From contig NZ_CP025794.1 of the NCBI RefSeq assembly GCF_002906655.1, forward strand, positions 3,348,001 to 3,412,000: a stretch of 64,000 nucleotides of DNA, read 5' to 3'. The DNA comes from Vibrio hyugaensis. GTDB lineage: Bacteria > Pseudomonadota > Gammaproteobacteria > Enterobacterales > Vibrionaceae. The notes under the pieces are model-generated. The model was not told the origin of the DNA, made no database searches, and worked only from the letters and a program-made list of their open reading frames with translations. Shown here one piece after another: positions 58,183 through 64,000 of this stretch; within the stretch, counting starts at the first letter, position 1, and each line of letters begins with the position of its first letter. The position numbers and the translations under genes are program-made.

Positions 58183-59408
58183 CCAGTTTATTGCAGCAAA
58201 CCTTATTGCAGCAAACATGGCAAACGCTGATGGCACATCGCATGAAAAGCATGCTCGCCATCATTGCCATTGCGTGGGGCGTAATATCTGTGGTGGTTCT
58301 GATTGCGCTGGGAGAGGGCTTTTATCGCCATCAAACTCAGCAGTTGTCGTTTATGGTCAATAATGTGCAAGTCGCGTTTCCATCGAGCACCAGCAAACCT
58401 TGGCACGGCTTACCTTTACGACGTCAGATTCAGATCCCGCAGGATAAAGTCGATATGATCAAACAATCTGGCTTTGTGAAATCTGCATCCAGTGTGTATG
58501 CCAAGTGGGATGCAAACATCACCAATGAAAAAGGCCAAAAACTAACGAGTTTTGTTAGCGGCATAGATCCGTACTATTTCTCATTGATTCAACGCAAGTT
58601 GGAGTCGGGTTCGCGTAATCTGTCACCCAGTGATATTGCCAATCACACTCGCGTAGCGATTTTGGGTGACCAAATTGCCAAGATGGGTGAAATCAGTATT
58701 GGTCAAATGGCCAAAGTTAACGGCGTGCCATTTTTGGTGATCGGCATTATGAAAGACGAAGATGCGGGCATTTCATTTGGTGATAGCCGTAAAGTCTTCA
58801 TCCCTCAAACTACCTACCTTGATTTGTGGGATGCCAAACCTTGGATGCTGCTACTCAAGCCTGTCGACGGTATGGATGGCAACGCATTCCGACAAGCCAT
58901 TGTTAACTTCTATGCCAAGCAATTGCACTTCGACCCAACCGACAAAGAAGCGATTAACTTGCCAGACTTCAGTGAGGGCGCAGCGGTGATTACGGGTATT
59001 TTTCGTGGCATTCAAATCTTCCTTGGGGCAAGCGGTGCGATGACCATGGCCGTTGGCGCTCTTGGTGTCGCAAATATTATGTTCCTCTCTGTGACAGAAA
59101 GAACGCGAGAAATCGGCGTACGCCTGGCGATTGGTGCAACGCAAAAATCTATACTCAACCAGTTCATCCTTGAAGGACTCATTTTGGTGGCGGTCGGTAC
59201 AGCTCTCGGTTTAATGGTTGCTTATTTAGTGGTCGCATTGCTTGGCTCCATTACCTTACCGGAGTGGTTAGGTTTTCCGGTTATCACGCCAGACTCTATC
59301 GCTTGGTCACTGTTAGTCACGCTGGTTCTGGCGTTGCTGGCGTCTTACTTTCCGGCAAGACGAGCATCGCGTCTCACCCCCGTAATTGCATTAAGTGCGA
59401 GGGCGTAA
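58179..59408 (+). CDS. MacB-like ABC transporter permease (FtsX family), first copy
   Basis: 409 aa. One N-terminal helix (MLAIIAIAWGVISVVVLIALGEG), a periplasmic MacB_PCD domain of about 230 aa, and three C-terminal helices. The FtsX signature VTERTREIGVRLAIGAT is near residues 306-322. Unlike MacB it has no fused ATPase. It pairs with the next gene, 2 bp downstream. Confidence 0.9.
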   Translation: MTSLLQQTLLQQTWQTLMAHRMKSMLAIIAIAWGVISVVVLIALGEGFYRHQTQQLSFMVNNVQVAFPSSTSKPWHGLPLRRQIQIPQDKVDMIKQSGFVKSASSVYAKWDANITNEKGQKLTSFVSGIDPYYFSLIQRKLESGSRNLSPSDIANHTRVAILGDQIAKMGEISIGQMAKVNGVPFLVIGIMKDEDAGISFGDSRKVFIPQTTYLDLWDAKPWMLLLKPVDGMDGNAFRQAIVNFYAKQLHFDPTDKEAINLPDFSEGAAVITGIFRGIQIFLGASGAMTMAVGALGVANIMFLSVTERTREIGVRLAIGATQKSILNQFILEGLILVAVGTALGLMVAYLVVALLGSITLPEWLGFPVITPDSIAWSLLVTLVLALLASYFPARRASRLTPVIALSARA

Positions 59409-59410
59409 TC

Positions 59411-60694
59411 ATGTTGCTACCGATGAGACAAATTTTTCAAGAAATGGCAGCAGAAAAGCTGCGTTTGGGTTTGACCATTCTTGCCGTTGCATGGGCGACC
59501 TTGTGTATTGCTGCCATGTTGGCGGTCGGCGAGGGCATTCGTCAGGGCGTATTAAGAACCGCGCAAAATGGCAACGGTAATCTGATTTACTTAACTGGAG
59601 GCATGGCGACCGTCGATTATGGTGTGTTCCACCAAGGTAAGTTTCTAACCTTAAAAGCCGACGATACCGATGTCGTTAAAGCCCTACCAGAGGTGAAAAG
59701 TGTTGCGCCAACCGCAGTATGGGATGAGCGTATCACCGTGGACGATAGAGGTTCATGGCAAGAACCCTTAGCGGTCACGACGGATTTTGCGTCCATGACC
59801 AATCTGATCCCAATGGATGGCGGTCGTTGGCTCAATCCGCTCGATCAAAAGCAGATGCGTAAGGTGGTTGTATTGGGTTATTCACTCGCCGCGGATCTGT
59901 TTAATCCTAATGAAGACTTCAGTTGGTTTGCCCCTGTGACATTACAAGCCGATCCAGTGGGTAAAAAGGTCAAGATTGGCAGTGAAGAGTTCACGGTGAT
60001 TGGCGTGTTGAAGAAAAACAGTGCTGAAATCGAACAGGGTGATCAAATTAACTACGCCAGTTTTGTGCCGTTAGCCACGTGGCAACGCTTTCATACTAAT
60101 GGTGATATTGGTGGTATCAACGTAGAGCCGAATGCTAATGCAGACCGTGAAAAACTCGCAGAGACCATTCGTCAGGTGATCGCTCGTAAACATGGCGCGA
60201 GTGTGAGTGACGAGCAAGTCGTCCAAGTGGAGGATATGTTCCTTAAACAGAAAAGCATGCAACAGTTCTTAGTTGGTCTACAAAGTTTTCTCGGCATCAT
60301 TGGCTTTGTCACGCTTGCAGTGGCGGGCGTCGGGATTGCGAATGTGATGTACGCAACCGTGAAGCGTTCAACCAGAGACATTGGCGTACGCATGGCCGTT
60401 GGTGCTACGCCAACTGCGATTCGTCTGCACTATTTGGTGCAATCGCTGATGACCATGATGTTAGGTGGTGTATTGGGATTAGGAGTGACTTACGCGCTTG
60501 TTAGCGCAATTAGCGCGATCAATTTAGAAGGCAACATGTTTTATGAACGCCTTGGCAGACCCGTCCCTGAGCTCTCTTGGATAGTCGTTGCAATTGTGAT
60601 TACCACCTTGGTGTTTATTGGCGTTGCATCTGCTTGGTTACCTGCTAACAGAGCAGCAAAAGTGAGCCCGCTGGAGGCGCTGCAAAGTGAATAA
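59411..60694 (+). CDS. MacB-like ABC transporter permease (FtsX family), second copy
   Basis: 427 aa from the ATG at 59411; a longer frame to 59264 overlaps the first permease and is not used. The layout is the same as the first copy, with VKRSTRDIGVRMAVGAT before the last helices. The two permeases are clearly diverged, so the transporter probably has a heterodimeric core, as in LolCE or similar systems. Confidence 0.9.
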   Translation: MLLPMRQIFQEMAAEKLRLGLTILAVAWATLCIAAMLAVGEGIRQGVLRTAQNGNGNLIYLTGGMATVDYGVFHQGKFLTLKADDTDVVKALPEVKSVAPTAVWDERITVDDRGSWQEPLAVTTDFASMTNLIPMDGGRWLNPLDQKQMRKVVVLGYSLAADLFNPNEDFSWFAPVTLQADPVGKKVKIGSEEFTVIGVLKKNSAEIEQGDQINYASFVPLATWQRFHTNGDIGGINVEPNANADREKLAETIRQVIARKHGASVSDEQVVQVEDMFLKQKSMQQFLVGLQSFLGIIGFVTLAVAGVGIANVMYATVKRSTRDIGVRMAVGATPTAIRLHYLVQSLMTMMLGGVLGLGVTYALVSAISAINLEGNMFYERLGRPVPELSWIVVAIVITTLVFIGVASAWLPANRAAKVSPLEALQSE

Positions 60695-60716
60695 TAAAAA
60701 GAATTCTGGAGAGAAA

Positions 60717-61409
60717 ATGTCGAACGCCCCATTGGTTGAGCTGACTAACATTTGCAAATACTACGCAAGCGGAGAGGCCGAAGTGCGCGCTCTAGATGGC
60801 GTCGACTTAACCATCAATCAAGGTGAGTTTCTTTCCATCCTTGGCCCGTCTGGTTCGGGCAAATCGACTCTGATGAACATGCTTGGCTGCTTAGATAAAC
60901 CAACCGATGGCGAATACCAATTGGGTGGTCAAAACGTCGCAAGTTTAAGCCCGAACGAGCTAGCCGGTATTCGTAACCAAAAGATAGGTTTTGTCTTCCA
61001 AAGCTTTAACTTGTTGGAATACGCGACAGCGTTGGATAACGTGGCACTGCCGTTGGTTTACTCTGGCATCAAAGCCAAAGAACGCCGCCAGCGTGCCGCT
61101 AAATTGTTAGAGCGAGTCGGGCTAGGGGATCGTCTCGACCACAAACCAAACCAGCTTTCTGGTGGTCAAAAGCAGAGAGTCGCGATTGCAAGAGCCTTGG
61201 TCAACGATCCGCAGATCATCCTAGCCGATGAGCCTACTGGTGCATTGGATTCGAAATCTGGCGCAGAGATTGAAGCCTTGTTCAATCAACTCCACGCTGA
61301 AGGCAGAACATTGATCATCGTGACGCACGATAACGCCCTAGCAGAGCGCACCAAGCGCATCATCACCATCAAAGATGGCAAGGTGATTTCGGATAGGGTG
61401 CCGCAATAA
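60717..61409 (+). CDS. MacB/LolD-type ABC transporter ATPase
   Basis: 230 aa from the ATG at 60717, chosen for GGAG upstream; a GTG at 60687 is also in frame. Walker A is GPSGSGKST (43-51), the signature LSGGQKQRVAIARA (147-160), and Walker B IILADEPT (168-174). It powers the two permeases. Last gene of the five-gene exporter operon. The cargo is unknown; antibiotics, peptides or lipids are all possible for this type. Confidence 0.92.
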   Translation: MSNAPLVELTNICKYYASGEAEVRALDGVDLTINQGEFLSILGPSGSGKSTLMNMLGCLDKPTDGEYQLGGQNVASLSPNELAGIRNQKIGFVFQSFNLLEYATALDNVALPLVYSGIKAKERRQRAAKLLERVGLGDRLDHKPNQLSGGQKQRVAIARALVNDPQIILADEPTGALDSKSGAEIEALFNQLHAEGRTLIIVTHDNALAERTKRIITIKDGKVISDRVPQ

Positions 61410-61464
61410 CGCTCCAGCGTTGGAGATAAACTCTCGGACAGTGAAGCGTGAGTATTCGAGTGGA

Positions 61465-62079
61465 TTAAGCGCGGCTTTTAGCCAGTAGCTGATCCACTTT
61501 TCCTTTTGCTGTCTTACTTACCGTCTGCATAAACTTGAAGCTTGGCGCTGCAATGCCGGATTGTTCAAGCTCCTCTACCATCAACAACCACAGTTTTGCT
61601 GTTACCTGTGCATCGGCTAACGCGCGGTGGAATACACCGTCGTTTTCGATGTTCTTGTAACGAACCAACTCACCCAATTTGTGTGACGGTGCGTCTTGAA
61701 TAAGGCGTCTTGCTACCAACAAAGAACACGCGAACTCGCCAGAATAACCACAGTCGATTCGTTCTAGTTCTGCATCCAGAAAGCGCTTATCGAACGACGC
61801 GTTGTGCGCGATAAGATTCTCATCCGCAATAAACTCACTGAACGATGCCATGACTTCATCGCAGCTCGGCGCTGTGCGCAGCATGTTATTGGTAATGCCT
61901 GTGTAGCCCTCAATAAATGAGCTCACACGAAAGCCAGGATTCATAAGTTGCTGAAAACTATCGACCACCTCACCATCAACGATCTTAACCGCACCGATTT
62001 CAATCGCGCGATCACCCATATTCGGAGACAGACCTGTGGTTTCAAAGTCGAGTACGACAACGGAGTTAGCTTGAGGCAT
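61465..62079 (-). CDS. DnaQ-like (DEDDh) 3'-5' exonuclease
   Basis: 204 aa from the ATG at 62079; an upstream TTG at 62109 is less likely. The DEDDh motifs are present: VLDFETTG near residue 9, HNASFD near residue 88 and HRALADA near 150. It resembles exonuclease domains of the DnaQ/PolC type acting alone, not the replicative epsilon subunit. It is convergent with the exporter operon. After it the sequence changes to remnant-rich DNA. Confidence 0.85.
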   Translation of the reverse strand: MPQANSVVVLDFETTGLSPNMGDRAIEIGAVKIVDGEVVDSFQQLMNPGFRVSSFIEGYTGITNNMLRTAPSCDEVMASFSEFIADENLIAHNASFDKRFLDAELERIDCGYSGEFACSLLVARRLIQDAPSHKLGELVRYKNIENDGVFHRALADAQVTAKLWLLMVEELEQSGIAAPSFKFMQTVSKTAKGKVDQLLAKSRA

Positions 62080-62285
62080 GAAGTTTTCCAACTGAACAAT
62101 AAGGCGCAAGAGTATCGTTGAAAGTGGTGGAAAAGGGAAGGAGTGGGAAGTGTTATTCGGGTGTAAATTTTAAGTAAGCAATAGATGAACAATAAATACC
62201 CTAAATCACATAGTGCATACGTTCCTCACTAAACAAGCACGATTATATTGACCAAATTTTTTTAATGTTAGAGGCTCATATTTAA

Positions 62286-62426
<141 letters not shown>

Positions 62427-62616
62427 TAAAGCGTGGTTCTGGTAGATTTTTGGTACGCGTTATCATTGCGTTTCTCAAAAAATACAGAACGTAGTATTAT
62501 AACGAGTGGCGTACTGTACGTGATAGAGGATAAAACTAACAAGTAACGATTGAGCGTTGTGCAGCTAAAGCTTAATCCTAGGGTACGATAAGTACATTGT
62601 GTAAGCGGCTTTTTAA

Positions 62617-62840
62617 TTGACCGAGCCACAAAAACATAGAAATGGTCAATCTTCTGTTCTCTCAGGTTTTGAGTTCATATTCTCTGATTTGGTTGCTGAA
62701 AACTGTATAACCGAAATAGTAGAAAAATCAGCAAGATTGTTTGGCAGCTCAAAATGAAAGCTTTAATCGAAGCTGAGAAGTTGCTGTGCTCAGAGGATAT
62801 TCCTCTCACTTCAGTAGATTACGCCAAGAAAAGAGCTTAG
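62617..62840 (+). pseudogene. Possible frameshifted gene remnant (two overlapping short frames)
   Basis: A frame from TTG 62617 encodes a peptide including FEFIFSDLVAENC and VEKSARLFGSS, ending in TGA at 62757. An ATG at 62754 overlaps it (ATGA) and encodes 28 aa containing EAEKLLCSEDIPLTSVDYAK. Both look protein-like in composition. They may be parts of one gene broken by a frameshift or a tiny coupled pair. The family is not recognised. Confidence 0.3.
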
Positions 62841-62889
62841 CTAGAGAATTTAATTTATTTTGGTTAAACCGTTACATCAGTGATGAATC

Positions 62890-64000
62890 ATGTCCAACGA
62901 ATATAATAAGTATTTGATAGACCAACTTGAAGAGCTGGTCGAAAAACACAAACACAATGACTCGATACTCAAAAAAATTGATGCCGTTTTAGCTTCCCGT
63001 CGAATTAGAAAGCGCAATACGGATTTACGAGATCGTATTAAAGCTATTCGGACCACGGCGAAGAACAATGTTCCTCGAACGTATAAGTCCTCGAAAAATC
63101 AATCTACGAAGAGTGAGCCGATGAGAAACACCGATACACCCATTGTATATCCCGATAATTTTCTTATTTCTGCGTTTGAAGGGATGCGGCAGAGGCTACT
63201 AGATACATCTGGTGGGCGTTCTCGATTGCTAAATTTGGACCAGAATGGGCGGTCATTTGTTCGTATTGTCGATGAGCTACCTGATCAGTTGATGAAACTT
63301 CTGATGTCTGACAATGCAATGCATGTTGCGCCGGTTCCAGAGCCGACATCAAAACAACTTGTCGAACATGGCTTTCTCCGATGGGATGATGAGCTTGAAA
63401 AGTTCATTGAACTAAAGAAACAGCCTGATGCGAAGCAGTGGGCAGGTATTCTTGGTATTCACAACAGCTTTGAGTTGCCGTTAGATTCGGAACATGCTGA
63501 TGATAATAGACACTCAGATCTGGAGCTTCAATCGCTGCTTTTTGAGGCAGAGCTTAACAGTTGCCTCAAAAAACTAGCAACAGACGCCAGAACTGCCATC
63601 GATGAAACGGGAAATAACATCCTTTTCTTATGTTTGGGTTTTCTGGAGTGGGTTGAGCAAGATGAAGGCGGTAGAAAGCGTTTGGCCCCGCTTTACATGG
63701 TGCCTGTAAGTATTACGAAGCATTTTCAAAGAGGCCTCGCTGTATACCGCTTGCAGTACACCGGAGAGGATATTATTCCGAACTTAGTACTTCGTGAAAA
63801 ACTTCAGCAAGAGTTCGGTCTTACGCTCCCTGATATTACCGAACCAGATAGTGACGATAAGCTACTTACACCTGAAAAGTACTTTCAAGAAGTTAGCGCT
63901 TTACTTGACAGAAAGAGTAACGATAAAACAGTCAGACTTTGGCAAGTTCGTCGCTTTGGCACCCTAGCTACTCTTAGCTTAGGTAAACTTTTGATGTACA
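62890..64000 (+). CDS. DUF4011-family large protein, N-terminal part (runs off the right edge)
   Basis: Open for 370 codons from ATG 62890 to the window end. A Lys/Arg-rich helical, probably coiled-coil start (about residues 5-60) is followed by the DUF4011 opening: MRQRLLDTSGGRSRLLNLD with FVRIVDELPDQL, and then PVPEP. Family members are usually very large and carry a SF1 helicase and often a C-terminal Vsr-like nuclease. Some, such as the Hhe protein, are phage-defence proteins. Those later domains cannot be seen here, so the defence role is inference. Confidence 0.75.
   Translation, partial: MSNEYNKYLIDQLEELVEKHKHNDSILKKIDAVLASRRIRKRNTDLRDRIKAIRTTAKNNVPRTYKSSKNQSTKSEPMRNTDTPIVYPDNFLISAFEGMRQRLLDTSGGRSRLLNLDQNGRSFVRIVDELPDQLMKLLMSDNAMHVAPVPEPTSKQLVEHGFLRWDDELEKFIELKKQPDAKQWAGILGIHNSFELPLDSEHADDNRHSDLELQSLLFEAELNSCLKKLATDARTAIDETGNNILFLCLGFLEWVEQDEGGRKRLAPLYMVPVSITKHFQRGLAVYRLQYTGEDIIPNLVLREKLQQEFGLTLPDITEPDSDDKLLTPEKYFQEVSALLDRKSNDKTVRLWQVRRFGTLATLSLGKLLMY

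Noticed and set aside
59264..59410. N-terminal extension of the second permease
   Set aside because: It overlaps the coding sequence of the first permease by 145 bp and has no membrane or family similarity. ATG 59411 fits the family start.

Overview
The window reads as one stretch of a Vibrio main chromosome, probably of the Harveyi/alginolyticus/parahaemolyticus type. The evidence is the conserved block cmk-rpsA-ihfB-lapA-lapB-pyrF, a secreted PL7 alginate lyase, pqiABC, and tetrathionate respiration genes with Vibrio-like protein sequences. The species level is inference.

Layout. 1-4.6 kb (minus): SOS mutasome operon imuA-imuB-dnaE2. dnaE2 runs off the left edge, and a perfect LexA box sits at the promoter. 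4.7-8 kb: yciK, sohB and a PL7 alginate lyase. 8.2-13.6 kb: the core block cmk, rpsA, ihfB, lapAB, pyrF. 14-20 kb: an orphan peptide-type binding protein, a small hypothetical gene, an SRPBCC protein, an outer-membrane barrel, a DUF4345 protein and a sulfatase. 20-24.3 kb: a TetR regulator and the envelope lipid-transport operon pqiABC. 24.4-25.5 kb: galR.

25.6-35.1 kb is a tetrathionate/thiosulfate respiration locus. It holds tsdBA (diheme cytochromes), ttrBCA (tetrathionate reductase) and the divergent two-component system ttrSR. The same 12-bp palindrome lies about 66 bp upstream of both tsdB and ttrB, which suggests one regulator, probably TtrR, drives both. 35.2-45.3 kb is a galactoside-utilisation locus: a LamB-like porin, a MalM-like lipoprotein and lacZ read leftward, and a GH36 alpha-galactosidase and a GPH sugar symporter read rightward. 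Each of the three transcription units carries a GalR-type operator, matching the galR gene at 24.4 kb.

45.3-53.8 kb: a LysR regulator, a small membrane protein, scsB-scsD (periplasmic thiol redox), two methyltransferases, two GNAT acetyltransferases, a secreted hypothetical, a membrane protein paired with a membrane-anchored XRE regulator, and a third GNAT gene. 53.9-54.5 kb: a TetR gene whose palindromic operator is shared with that third GNAT gene. 54.7-61.4 kb: an MBL-fold protein and a five-gene MacAB/TolC-like exporter. 61.5-62.1 kb: a DnaQ-like exonuclease.

From about 62.1 kb the sequence becomes gene-poor and holds gene remnants, including a GIY-YIG nuclease fragment. At 62,890 a large DUF4011-family gene begins and runs off the right edge. 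This looks like the edge of an accessory, possibly defence-related, island. No tRNA, rRNA, CRISPR array or intact insertion sequence was recognised.
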